Source of the DNA: Coenobita brevimanus
Lineage: Eukaryota; Arthropoda; Malacostraca; Decapoda; Coenobitidae
DNA: 64,000 nucleotides
Direction of reading: 5' to 3'
Assembly: GCA_032717465.1 (NCBI GenBank)
Contig: CM064683.1
Coordinates: 41,660,061-41,724,060, forward strand
Shown: piece after piece, positions 1 through 10,690 of the stretch
Numbering within the stretch: the first letter of the stretch is position 1
How the letters are laid out: each line of letters begins with the position of its first letter
Made by a program: the position numbers and the translations under genes
Notes under the pieces: model-generated
Told to the model about the DNA's origin: nothing
The model's database searches: none
Seen by the model: only the letters and a program-made list of their open reading frames with translations

Positions 1-957
1 TACATACAGATATGCCGACGGTTTGTTGTATTTATTAATGACGAAAAATAATACTTTCGTCACTTCTGTCAATTAATGATGTTTGTTCTACATTACATAA
101 GTAATTTATTAATTATTATTTATTAGTAATGTGCAATAATTAGACGAATTATTAGATAATTATCGATTAAATTAAGTAACCGGCAGCTTGGCGAGCAGGA
201 CACACACACACACACACACACACTAACTATCCCCGTCTCTAACTCCCGCTCTTTCCCTCCCTCTCTTTTTCAGACTATAATTCTTACTACGTTATTTCGT
301 AACAGTATGTTACATTCAGTTTAAAGTAATGGAAAAAAAAAACATTGCTACTGTCTAAATAGCCTATAAAAGAAAGCCCCAGTTCATTTTTACTTTCGTT
401 TTCGTACATATCTTAAATAGGTATCATTGAAAATATAATAAATCTATATAATATGTATCAATGGTAGGCCACATTTTTTTGCCTTTTATTTACGTATGTT
501 ACTTTCAGTAGGTATACTAGGTAACAATGTAAAAGAACATTTGTTACATTATACAATAAATGGCTTTTTCCTGTATCTTCGGCTCTAAACTTCATTAAAG
601 TAACACCAACATGTACATGATTTTTTTTTTTTTCACTATAAGTATATACTGACATAACTGGTACACAACATAACCACTCAGACTGACTAATATTATCAAT
701 ACATTATACAGTGTATTGCTATTATCACAGATTTTTGTTAACCTTTTCTTCGTGTACCCTTTTCTTATCCAAAGTAACGGGAGCGGGAGCGCCGCTACAT
801 TTCGTATCAAGTAGCGAAACCAGTAACGCCACTACTTTTTCGAGCTGGTAACGGGTATGGGAGCGCCGCTATTTATTATTAGTAGCGTTCCCAGCTTTGA
901 AGGTCATGGTATCAATTAAAAACCCCATGTGGGACTTACTTCCTATAGGCTGATAAT
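1..957. other. AT-rich sequence, no gene seen
   Basis: No coding frame of note and no element boundary is visible. It contains a (CA)12 run at 201-224 and the short two-unit repeat annotated separately at 774-890. Confidence 0.6.
774..890. repeat. Two-unit direct repeat with GGGAGCGCCGCTA core
   Basis: Two units (about 774-822 and 847-890) share a GTAACGGG start, the core GGGAGCGCCGCTA and a later GTAGCG. The GCGCTAC-like and GTAGCG words are complementary, so each unit could form a short stem. Function unknown. Confidence 0.5.
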
Positions 958-984
958 AGTAAATATTTCTGTCTTCAGCTAGTT

Positions 985-1405
985 GCAACCCCTGAATAAC
1001 CGTTACCTTGAGTTTGGCCTTTCACAGTCATTTAAGGTCAAAGATCTTGGTGCCAATGAAATACCCATATGGGACTTCCTATTTGTTGATAATAGTAAAT
1101 ATCTATCTGCCACCAGTTTCGAGTTATACTGTAGCCCCCTGAACATCGCTGACCTTGAGTTTGACCTTTCAGGGTCACTCAAGGTCAAAGGTCTTGGTAC
1201 CAGATGAAAGCCCGAGTTCCTTTATGTTGATAATAGTAAATATCTCTATCTTCAACCGGTTTCAAGTTATAGCCCTCTGAAAATCCGTTACCTTGATTTT
1301 GACCTTTCAGGATCACTCGATACTTCCCAAATTTAATAACTTCCTTTTGGGACCAGTGCCCACATGTACTGATAGTTTCATGTTTCATGTAATTTCATGT
1401 AATTT
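985..1405. repeat. AGGTCA-bearing tandem repeat, family R, copy 1
   Basis: Three degenerate units of about 140-147 bp begin near 1004, 1151 and 1289 with ACCTTGA-TTTGRCCTTTC, followed by AAGGTCAAAG, ATGAAA-CCC and GATAATAGTAAATATCT. The block ends in a unique tail (TTTTGGGACCAGTG, then TTTCATGTAATTTCA) that is also found at 22.7-23.1 kb. The shared unit and tail show a dispersed element with an internal tandem repeat. The class is unknown; a Helitron-like or satellite-carrying miniature element is possible. Confidence 0.7.
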
Positions 1406-2580
1406 CAAAGAAACAAAAAAAGTCGACCAAAAACAATACTTGCCGGGCTTCGTCCCGGGCGAGGTAATAAAACTGTCAGGAAATGGCAAAGAGAAAAATC
1501 CCAGGATCATATCATTTTAGTCTCAAGGGGCGACTTCTCTCTCTGATAATTTAATTTGTCAATAAAAAGAATATTGAGGTTAAAACGGTAAGTAACATGA
1601 CCGTAACTTAACAAGACAGTCAAGAATAAGAGTTTGATAAAAAAAAAAAAAAAAACTACTCCTCCTCATCACCACCATCGTAATCAATCATTATAATCCC
1701 GCCTCTTTTTCCCACCTGCAGGCTGGGTGGCGTAGGGTACAGATAGCCAGAAAAAGGAAAAATTACGATAATGTGGTAACTAATCCACAGCATGCCAAAC
1801 GTTATCGGCCAGACATGCACTTACTTCTATTCAAACCCCTGGAATCCTGCCTCCACTTGACAGGTGCACCTGATCAAACATAGCCTCATATTTACCTATC
1901 CGAGAAAGTCAATCGGACGACTGTAAGTTAAAGAAGAGTGGCGCCAAACCCTTGTCATACACTCCTCTGTGCAATATTCATCCACCCAGTTCGATCCCCT
2001 GTCAGTTTCTTGGCCTCGTCAGCTTAATGCCTCTCTTTCTCACACATTCATTTACCATAGCTAACAACATATTTCTTGGTCTATCACACGTCCTGTCACC
2101 TTTATTCTTTCTCATATACACACTTTTCACTGTTCTATTTACACCCAGTTCTCCGCATGACCATACCATCTAAGCCCACTCTTTTCGACCCTGGCGTCCA
2201 CGGGCTTCCGTACTCCGCATCGAGAAAAATAAATGCAGAAAATACGAGCGAAGTTTTACAGAACCAAATTTACACTTGCACGAAAAGAGTTACTTTCCAT
2301 TTTTATCTATTTGAACACTTTTTATAATAATAATATGGCTTATAACCAGAGGACAGATTACTAGAACCAAGTTTAAGCTTGCTTTAAGTGGATCGCTTTC
2401 CTTTTTGCTTTTTTATACAGTTCATTTATTTCTACAGACACTGCGAAAGAGCACTCAACTCCTGCCTCGTTTTGGCTGCGGGATCGTATTCATAAAGTAT
2501 CCGAAACAGTTTTTAGGATAAACAAATCTCACTGACAGTGAGCTACCTAAGACTTTTTTTTTTTTTGCGCCTATCCACCA
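1406..2580. other. No feature recognised
   Basis: Unique-looking sequence with a poly(A) run near 1639-1655. The small open frames here are not protein-like and I see no repeat shared with the rest of the window. Confidence 0.5.
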
Positions 2581-2611
2581 TTGGGGCCAAAGCCCCTAGT
2601 GATAATTAAGG

Positions 2612-2614
<3 letters not shown>

Positions 2615-2690
<76 letters not shown>

Positions 2691-2790
2691 TGTACACACA
2701 CACACACACACACATACACACACACACATACAAGCTTATATACATACACACACATCGTCATACACATACATACACACGTACATGTACACT
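2615..2790. repeat. Compound microsatellite (AT)n-(AC)n
   Basis: About 73 bp of perfect (AT)n at 2615-2687, then imperfect (AC)n with TACA interruptions to about 2790. The open frames crossing it are repeat translations. Confidence 0.95.
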
Positions 2791-3190
2791 CATGATTACT
2801 TATCTCTGACCAATGACGCGTGGCGGCCAGTGTTAAAACCACACACGAGCCACGCATTCGAACACAGCCTCCGCACTAGTGGGCGGTGCAGAGAACTGAC
2901 AGGTGATCTGAAGTGTACTACTCCTCGTATCATTGATATTACCATATTCTTATGGTTTCTCCTCCACAATATAATAATCTGTGTTTATTGACAGGAACCG
3001 ACATTTCTTCAATCAGTCTGCAATTTAGGAGTTTCCAAGAAGTAAAAAAACATGTGCCACTATATGTGAGTATTGGCATCACATATACCGTAATAATTAT
3101 TTATGAATTAACGGCATTAACTGGCACACATTTTGACCAGAGGGGGCATGCAGCTAAGACGTCACGTAGGAATAGGGCAACCATTCCCAC
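2791..3190. other. No feature recognised
   Basis: Mixed sequence with neither a long open frame nor a recognised repeat. Confidence 0.4.
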
Positions 3191-3293
3191 TGGATGGCAA
3201 CGGCATAGATATAAATAAGACTAGATGCCGCATCGCCCATTCTTCAGTACAGCGGCTATGCGTCTTTGCGGCCGCCATTTGGAGCGGTCAAGC
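3191..3293 (+). repeat. Left arm of an inverted repeat around the G/T minisatellite
   Basis: Matches the reverse complement of 5892-5980. Shared words are GGCAACGG, ATAGATATAAATAAG, CTAGATGCC, GCGTCT and GCGGCCGCCAT, with small indels. The two arms enclose the family D copy and the G/T minisatellite. They could be two opposed copies of one repeat or the ends of a transposon; I see no target duplication. A poly(T) run follows at 3302-3325. Confidence 0.6.
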
Positions 3294-3341
3294 ATGTAAT
3301 AGTTTTTTTTTTTTTTTTTTTTTTTAAATCGAATTCAGACT

Positions 3342-5637
3342 ATGAAAATGAATGTTGTTGTGATGGAGTTGGTGATGGTGGTTAATGCTGTGGTGGTGGT
3401 GATGGTAGTTATTGTAGTGGTAGTGGTGGTTGTTGCTGTGGTGGTGGTGGTGGTGATGGTGGTTTTTGTTGTCGTTGTGTTGTTGGTGGTGATGGTGTTT
3501 TTTGTTGTGGTTGTGGTGGTGGTTATTTTGTTGTTGTTGTTGGTGGTGTTAATTGTGGTTGTTGTTGTGTTAGTGGTGGCTATTGTGGTGGTGATTGTTG
3601 TTGTGGTGGTGGTTGTTGTTGTAATGGTTTTAGTGGTGGCTGTTGTGGTGATGATTGTGGTTGCTGTTGCTGTGGTGGTGGTTGTGGTGGTGGTGGCGGT
3701 GGATGTTGTAGTTGTTGTGGTGGTGGTTGTTGTGGTCATTGTTGTGATGGTTATGGTTGTTGCTGCTGTTCTTTTGGTGGTTGTGGTGATGGTTGTTGTG
3801 GTGATGTTTTTTATGGTTGTTTTTGTTGCTGTTGTGGTGGTGGTTGTTGTTGTGGTGGTGGTGGTGGTGGTTGTATTGGTTGTTGTTATGGTCGTGGTTG
3901 TTGTTGTTGTGGTGGTGGTGGTGGTTGTATTGGTTGTTGTTATGGTCGTGGTTGTTGTTGTTGTTGTGGTGGTGGTGGTGGTGGTTGTATTGGTTGTTGT
4001 TATGGTCGTGGTTGTTGTTGTTGTTGTTGTGGTGGTGGTGGTGGTTGTATTGGTTGTTGTTATGGTCGTGGTTGTTGTTGTTGTTGTTGTGGTGATGGTG
4101 GTTGTATTGGTTGTTATGGTCGTGGTTGTTGTTGTTGTTGTTGTTGTGGTGGTGGTGGTGGTTGTATTGGTTGTTGTTATGGTCGTGGTTGTTGTTGTTG
4201 TTGTGGTGGTGGTGGTGGTGGTTGTATTGGTTGTTGTTATGGTCGTGGTTGTTGTTGTTGTTGTTGTTGTGGTGGTGGTGGTTGTATTGGTTGTTATGGT
4301 CGTGGTTGTTGTTGTTGTTGTTGTGGTGGTGGTGGTGGTGGTTGTATTGGTTGTTGTTATGGTCGTGGTTGTTGTTGTTGTTGTGGTGGTGGTGGTGGTG
4401 GTTGTATTGGTTGTTGTTATGGTCGTGGTTGTTGTTGTTGTTGTGGTGGTGGTGGTGGTGGTTGTATTGGTTGTTGTTATGGTCGTGGTTGTTGTTGTTG
4501 TTGTTGTGGTGGTGGTGGTTGTTGTTGTTGCTGTTGTGGTGGTGGTGGTGGTGGTTGTGGTTGTTGTTGTTGCTGTTGTTGTTGTGGTGGTGGTGGTTGT
4601 TCTTGTGGTGGTGGTGGTTGTTCTTGTGGTTGTGTTGGTTGTTGTTATTATGATGGTGGTTATTGTTGTTGTGATGGTGGTTGTTGTGATGGTGGTTGTT
4701 GTGATGGTGGTTGTTGTGATGGTGGTTGTTGTGATGGTGGTTGTTGTGATGGTGGTTGTTGTGATGGTTGTTGTTGTGATGGTTGTTGTTGTGATGGTTG
4801 TTGTGATGGTGGTTGTTGTGATGGTTGTTGTTGTGATGGTTGTTGTGATGGTGGTGGTTGTGGTGGTTACTGTTGTGGTGGTTGTTGTTATGGTTGTTGC
4901 TGTGGTGGTTATTGTTGTGGTTGTTGCTGTGGCGTTATTGTTGTGGTTGTTGTTGTGATGGTGGTTGTTGTGGTGGTGAGTATTGTAGTGATGGTGGTTG
5001 CAGTGATGGTGGTAGTTGTTTTTGTGGTTGTTGTTGTATTGGTGGTTATTGTTGTGGTGGTGGTTATTGTTGTGGTTATTGTGGTGGTGGTGGTGGTGAT
5101 TGCTGTTGTGGTGGTGGTGGTAGTTGTTGTGGTGGTTTTTTTTATGGTGGTGGTTATTGTGGTGGTGGTTGTAGTGATGGTGGTTGTTGTTGTGGTGGTG
5201 GTTATTGTTGTGATGGTGGTGGTTGATGTGCTGGTGGTTGTGGTGATGGTGGTGGTTGTTGTTGTGATGGTGGTGGTTGTTGTGGTGGTTTTTGTTATGG
5301 TGGTAGTTTTTGTTATGGTGGTGGTTATTTTGGTGGTGGTTGTAATGATGGTGGTTGTTGTGGTGGTGGTTATTGTTGTGATGGTGGTGGTTGATGTGCT
5401 GGTGGTTGTGGTGATGGTGGTGGTTGTTGTTGTGATGGTGGTGGTTGTTTTTGTGATGGTGGTGGTTGTTGTTGTGGTGGTGATTGTTGTTGTGGTGGTG
5501 ATTGTTGTTATGGTGGTGGATGTGGATGTTGTTGCTGTTGTTGCGGTGGTGGTGGTTGTGGTGGTGGATGTGCTGGTGGTAGTGGTAGTGGTTGTTGTTG
5601 TTGTTGTTGTAGTGGTGGTGGCGGTAGTGGTTGTGGT
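3342..5637. repeat. 2.3 kb G/T-rich minisatellite, (TTG)/(GGT) based
   Basis: The plus strand is almost only G and T. Eleven higher-order units of mostly 60 bp start at 3871, 3925, 3985, 4045, 4102, 4162, 4222, 4282, 4342, 4402 and 4462, each opening TTGTATTGGTTG with ATGGTCGTGG inside. From about 4660 to 4850 the unit becomes a 12-15 bp TGATGGTGGTTGTTG. Spacing between units is always a multiple of three, so poly-Val, Trp/Leu and Gly/Cys frames stay open by construction; there is no coding evidence. Runs of GGTGGTGGTGG could form G-quadruplexes. Confidence 0.95.
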
Positions 5638-5812
5638 TTCTGGCTCAGCTGAAACGTGAACTCGGTGGATTGTAGGCTTAAATTTCCCTTCTGCAACCCA
5701 CCATCTTCCTTTCGGAGGATAGGGAAGCAGCTGAGGGACGTTTGCATAATCAGACAGTTGAGCCGCTCATGCTATCGGTGTCACAATAGATATATTCCGA
5801 CGCTTTCTACAC
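5638..5812 (-). mobile_element. Retroposon family D, copy 1
   Basis: One of five dispersed copies (also 31.8, 36.8, 37.0 and 51.2 kb). Plus-strand landmarks are ACGTGAACTCGGTGGA, GTAGGCTTAAA, CCACCATC, CGGAGGATAGGGAAGCAG and GAGGGACGTTTGCATAA. In every copy the same end touches an A-rich simple repeat when read on the minus strand, so I orient the family minus with a simple-repeat 3' tail. Here that tail would be the whole 2.3 kb minisatellite, an (ACC/AAC)n on the minus strand. No LINE or SINE name can be assigned. Confidence 0.6.
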
Positions 5813-5891
5813 CCAAAAGCAGCACAGTGCTGTTGCATTTCTAGGTAAATAGTGGTCAACTTTGATCATCGTCAGGAACACGACATCGTCT

Positions 5892-5980
5892 GCCTCGACC
5901 GTTCTAAGATGGCGGCCGCGCAGACGCATCTAAAGTATTATCATGTGGCATCTAGGCTTATTTATATCTATGGGCAACGG
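5892..5980 (-). repeat. Right arm of the inverted repeat around the G/T minisatellite
   Basis: Reverse complement of the 3191-3293 arm, with GGCGGCCGC, AGACGCATC, GGCATCTAG, CTTATTTATATCTAT and CAACGG in mirror order. Roughly three quarters of positions match by eye. Confidence 0.6.
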
Positions 5981-6454
5981 GGCCTGTTATTACTAGAGAA
6001 AAACATTCAGTTCAAAGTAGTAGTAATAGTAAATTTCTTTCAATGATATAAGTATTATAAATTATAGCATTCTTAGACTATGTCGCATGAATGTCGGCTG
6101 TTGTTGCAATCGTGGATATCACATACTAACAGCTCGGTTAAAGGCTCGCCTCAAGAAATAAGTCAGTGAAATAATAAACAGATTAATAAAACAGTGTATG
6201 AAATTCAAATATCATCGCATACTCATTACAGACTAAAAATAACAGCTGTGACCATATTTGTCTATTTCGTACCATGCATATATTGCTTGAGAAAGTAATA
6301 TAATATGTGAAACAAAAGTGCTTCAGTGATGCTTAGAAAATTGTTCATTGAAGCACTAAAGCCTTCTGAACCGACGGTGGAGTGTGTCTGACTGTGTAGC
6401 CTACGCCTGGCCACGACTTTGGCTAACTCTCTAGTCAGAGATTAGTGATCACGA
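5981..6454. other. No feature recognised
   Basis: AT-rich sequence without a recognisable repeat or coding frame. Confidence 0.4.
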
Positions 6455-6794
6455 GTGTACTATTGCGGCCAGGAATTCTTAGCCACCCTCGTCCAGCCAA
6501 CCCGTGCATGTGGCAGCGTCGCATTCACGAGCACAGAAGTTGCCTTCGATGCATTTCTGTCGAAAAATATCCCTTCAGCTTTGGGCTTGTACTAATGGAT
6601 AAAGCAATAGTAATATTTACTTTGAAGGTTTGTCTCTGATATCACGAATATATCATACTGATTATTTAATAACTTGTTTCTCGTATAGAGCCAAGCAAGT
6701 GATAAATATGTATATTTGGTTCCACTCCACGACTTCCTGTAGATTTGAACCAGCGAACACAGAGTGAACAAGTTCGAAACATTCATTTGTTACC

Positions 6795-6858
<64 letters not shown>

Positions 6859-6895
6859 CGGGTACCTGTGAATTTTAGAGGAATGAGGTGGAGAA
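6455..6895 (-). repeat. Left arm of a ~440 bp inverted duplication
   Basis: Nearly the exact reverse complement of 8720-9160, including a long (GA)n run (6797-6855) that pairs with (CT)n in the other arm. A 64-codon frame on the minus strand (6592-6786) is preserved in both arms with four amino-acid changes, but most base differences are non-synonymous, which argues against selection as protein. The GGTTCAAAYC word resembles a pol III B box, so a SINE is possible. Confidence 0.8.
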
Positions 6896-7139
6896 ATGAG
6901 GTGCTCAACACAGTTAAACAGGGATTTTTCCTTTCGTTTCGGTTGGCTTTCTATGCCTAAATGACTAAATGAAGGTAAATTATGAAATATAATAACTGGA
7001 TGACGAAGTGGTAATATGTCTGGGTAATGGTTGTTTGGTGCAAGGTGTGCAGTGGTAAGCCTAATTCCAGGCAACGGTCGCTGTTAAAAGTTGGATATTT
7101 TAGGTCCCACTTATTTTAAATATTCCATGTATGTTTACA

Positions 7140-7680
7140 GTACGTGTGTGCCCCTATGGACCTATTTTCACCCCATGAATATTATTAGCAATGGACATTT
7201 TCACCACTCCGAGCACAATCCTCCATGGATCTATTTTCCTTAATGACTTTTTTTTTTTTTTTTCAAAGACGCCTACTTTTTTACGTAATTTATTTTCCCA
7301 CGAACTAATTTTCCCCATTGATGTATTTTCTCCCCACGGACCAATTTTTCCGTCGACCTTGAATCTGTCCATGGATACAGGTTTCCTACATGGTCGTATA
7401 CCCATGGATGTATTTTTCATAAATGAACCTATTTTCCCCATAAACCTGTTATCCGACGTGGTTATATCACCCACTGATGCGTGCAGCTGCAACACAGACC
7501 TCTTGACCAACAGACGTATTGCACAATGGACCTGTTGTAACCCACTGGATATATATATACCTACTTCAGCATAATTCCAGAATAATATCCCCTGTGGACC
7601 GATTTTCCGGACACTAAACTCTTCCCAACTCGGACATTAACTCATATCACCTAGTCCCAGTGGCCTGTTTTCCCACAGTC
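7140..7680. repeat. Degenerate minisatellite CCCATGGACCTATTTTTCCC
   Basis: About twenty loose copies of a 20-25 bp motif such as CCATGGACCTATTTTC, CCACGGACCAATTTTTCC and CCATGGATGTATTTTTC. The minus-strand translation repeats an S-M-G-K-I-G-P-W-like word, as expected from a repeat and not a gene. From about 7680 to 7990 it passes into C-rich CCACCCAC sequence. Confidence 0.75.
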
Positions 7681-7997
7681 CGTCCATCCACCTACACACC
7701 CACCCATCAACGCACATACCCACAACCTTACTCAATACAGTATGTCTCAAAAGTAGGACGACACAAACCCGTCTCTTGCCTTGTCCTACAGGTAGCCCCA
7801 CCATCCACCCCACTTAAACAATGCACGAACCCCACTCCACCCCGCTTAAGCAGCCCCACAACCATTTCCCTCCCTCTCGCCCACCCACTCCACCTAATCC
7901 GCCTGTGAAACAACCAGCCTACACTAACCAATCCACCCACCCAGTCACCAACCTACCAACAATCATACCATGCTCCACAAGTCAGATGACTCAATTC

Positions 7998-7999
<2 letters not shown>

Positions 8000-8068
<69 letters not shown>
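8000..8068. repeat. (CA)n microsatellite
   Basis: About 69 bp of perfect CA repeat. Confidence 0.97.
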
Positions 8069-8070
<2 letters not shown>

Positions 8071-8144
8071 GCGGGGTGGATTTCCTTACACGAAAGATGA
8101 GTCTCACCGCTTAACTCAGTCTGTCGGTAGAAAATAGTACCGGG

Positions 8145-8719
8145 TACTCTTTACAGGGAGTTTGCCAGGCCGTAGATAAGGGGCTTCATTCCGGCTACAT
8201 ACACATGATTTTATGCAATATGAGTAAATATGATGCTCAAGCTAAACAGGGAATTTTTCCTTTGGCTGATGACGAAGGAGTTTAATCCCAGGATAACGTC
8301 TCGTCAGACAAAATGAAAGATGGGTTTTATTCTGGGTAACGCCAGATGACTTTGTCAAATGATTTGGCAGGCCGCGTAACTTCTGTTAAATGCCTTATGT
8401 TTGCATTTTTTTTTTCTCTCTCTCTCTCTGGTGGTTGGCACCTGGAGATTATTGGCAAACTCATGAGTATTTTTCTCATTAACTGGATATCTCTCTCTGG
8501 ACAGAAAGGCAAATTACTTTCTTAAGCACAGCTTTTTGTTAATAGCATTTATCTTTTAATTCATTCTTCCGACGAAAGCAATCCCCCCCAAAATATATAT
8601 ATATCACAAAGCAAGGCAAGCTCTAGTACTGATGGAAGAAATATTCACACTGCGGCCTGTCTTCAATGGATCACAGGAATCCAGGGTTTCTCATCCCTTG
8701 CATTTCCCTGCGCCAGTCT
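8145..8719. other. Spacer between the inverted arms
   Basis: 8145-8310 weakly matches 6859-7075 in direct orientation (GGGTAC, AAACAGGGATTTTTCCTTT-like, TTAATCCCAGG-AACG), so the spacer itself seems partly duplicated. No gene. Confidence 0.4.
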
Positions 8720-8763
8720 GCCTCCACCTCATTATTCCAAAATTCACAGGCGCCCACCATACA

Positions 8764-8823
<60 letters not shown>

Positions 8824-9155
8824 TGGTAACAAATGAATGTTTCGAACTTGTTCACTCTGTGTTCGCTGGTTCAAACCTACAGGAAGTCGTGGAGTGGAAC
8901 CAAATATACATACTTATCACTTGCTTGGCTCTATACGAGAAACAAGTTACTAAATAATAAATATGATGTATTCGTGTTATCAGAGACAAACCTTCAAAGT
9001 AAATATTACTATTGCTTTATCCATTAGTACAAGCCCAAAACTGAAGGGATATTTTTCAATAGAAATGCATCGAAGGCAACTTCTGTGCTCGTGAATGCGA
9101 CGCTGCCACATACACGGGTTGGCTGGACGAGGGTGGCTAAGAACTGGCCGCAAGA

Positions 9156-9160
<5 letters not shown>
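8720..9160 (+). repeat. Right arm of the ~440 bp inverted duplication
   Basis: Mirror of 6455-6895: (CT)n at 8765-8819, then TTTCCTGGTAACAAATGAATG onward to CTGGCCGCAAGAGTA. About seven of 195 bases differ across the shared 64-codon frame (8833-9027), so the duplication is fairly recent. The similarity extends about 45 bp past the microsatellite, so it is not a chance microsatellite match. Confidence 0.8.

Positions 9161-9220
<60 letters not shown>
9157..9220. repeat. (TA)n microsatellite
   Basis: Perfect TA run of about 64 bp directly beyond the right inverted arm. 9221-9409 after it is AT-rich with nothing recognised. Confidence 0.95.
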
Positions 9221-9227
<7 letters not shown>

Positions 9228-9409
9228 TAATCTTTATTTAAATTTTTATTTATTTGTTTATTTTTCATCTTTTTTGAATGACATTATTTATTACAGAAAC
9301 AAATCGAGAAACCCTAAAACTAATAACCTAACAGACAAATAGCTAACCTATGCTAAAGCCTAAAGATAGAAATAGCTAAACCTACACTAATGGTAAAAAT
9401 ACCCCGACC

Positions 9410-9830
9410 ACGAGAACACCATCGACTGCAGATATATAATGCCTTCCTACATTACATGCCTGGACTCATCACCTGCTGACTGCCAGTCGAGCCACAACCT
9501 AATGTAGAGGACATCAGTATAGAAAAGAGAACCAGACGAGTCGGGAACATTTCCATATACACGTACGTCATTTGTTGACCCCAATTAGTACAACTTAAAC
9601 TCGATGGTATAAAGTATTAACATAATATGTACAAAAAGTGAAATACTCCGCTCAACAGACCACCATCGACTGAAAATGCCCAATTGCACACATGTACTCA
9701 TCAGCAGGTGACTGTCAGGCGAGGAACGGGGTTCAATGCAGGGAACACCAACATTAGAAATAGATCAGACAGAAGCAAGAACCATTTCAAATATGTCAAC
9801 TGTCAACCCTAATTAATAGTACAATATATA
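9410..9830. repeat. Diverged two-unit tandem duplication, ~243 bp period
   Basis: Unit 1 from about 9418 and unit 2 from about 9661 both begin CACCATCGACTG. They then share ACTCATCA, TGACTG-CAG-CGAG, AGGGAACA-like, CCAGACGA/CAGACAGA, GTTGACCCCAATTAGTACAA / GTCAACCCTAATTAATAGTACAA. No coding potential. Confidence 0.6.
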
Positions 9831-10304
9831 CATATTTACCGTTGATAAAAAACATAACCACACAGTAAAAAAGTCATTTCATTCTGATCAATCCGGTCTC
9901 TCTCTAGAAATCCATCAATTTATCAGTCATAACAATATCCCCATCACCCAGGATGGTGGAAAGGGTGACAGGGACGTCTGCTGCGCCACAGTAATTTATA
10001 AGTGAATACCTAAGGCTATTTTGTTTTTCGCATTTAGGCACATAAATGTTCACTCTAAGTGTTGATGAGAAGTGTATGGCGGCTGTATGAGTGAAGACAA
10101 ACATACATGCAAAGCAATCTTATATACAATGTAAGCTTACGCATGGGAATCTATAGATATGGCTGCAGGTGCCCTCATACATATACATGTAATACACTTG
10201 GCGTATGGAGAACCAGCTTGGAATGGCTCATAGCAGTTTGATGGTAATCTGTGGAGGGACTGCGTGGTGCTGGTTGTTGGTGGTGGTGATAGTGGTAATA
10301 ACTG
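9831..10304. other. No feature recognised
   Basis: Unique-looking sequence without a supported gene. Confidence 0.4.
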
Positions 10305-10395
10305 CAGCAGCAGTAGTAGTAGTAGTAGTAATAGTAGTAGTAGTAGTAGTAGTAATAGCAGTAGTAGTAGTAACAGTATGAGGAGGAGGAGGAGG
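10305..10395. repeat. (AGT)n/(AGC)n trinucleotide repeat
   Basis: Imperfect run of AGT and AGC triplets ending in (GAG)n. The Leu- and Tyr-rich minus-strand frames are repeat translations. Confidence 0.9.
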
Positions 10396-10690
10396 AAGAG
10401 AGCACTGCAGTTTTGGTGGTGAATTTTGTATGCCAAAAGAAGAACAGTTTAGTTTCTGGTGGAGAAATTAATATACAAAAGAAAGAGAAGTTAGTATAAG
10501 AAATGGGGACAACTTAGTTTTTGGTGGAACAGAATATCAACAAGCGCGTTTAGATTTTGTTGATCAGTTTACTGAGGAGGATGACTAACATTATGGTGGA
10601 AAACTTGCTATTCCAAGGAGAGGAGACTTAGGTTTTGGTGAAGAATACGATTAAAACTGGGAGCGTGATTGGGAAGGACAATTTCTGAAT
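10396..10690 (+). repeat. Degenerate minisatellite, family M, copy 1
   Basis: Four or five loose units of about 55-65 bp built on CAGTTTAGTTTTTGGTGGA, followed by AAAT-AGTATA-like sequence. The same motif occurs in reverse orientation at 15.76-15.93 kb. Confidence 0.6.

Noticed and set aside
3342..4958. 538-codon Val-rich open frame, plus Trp/Leu- and Gly/Cys-rich frames in other registers
   Set aside because: Translation of a G/T triplet repeat whose unit spacing is a multiple of three; all registers are open and there is no non-repeat domain.
6592..9027. 64-codon frame conserved in both arms of the inverted duplication
   Set aside because: Preserved because the duplication is recent; most of the base changes alter amino acids, the opposite of protein constraint.
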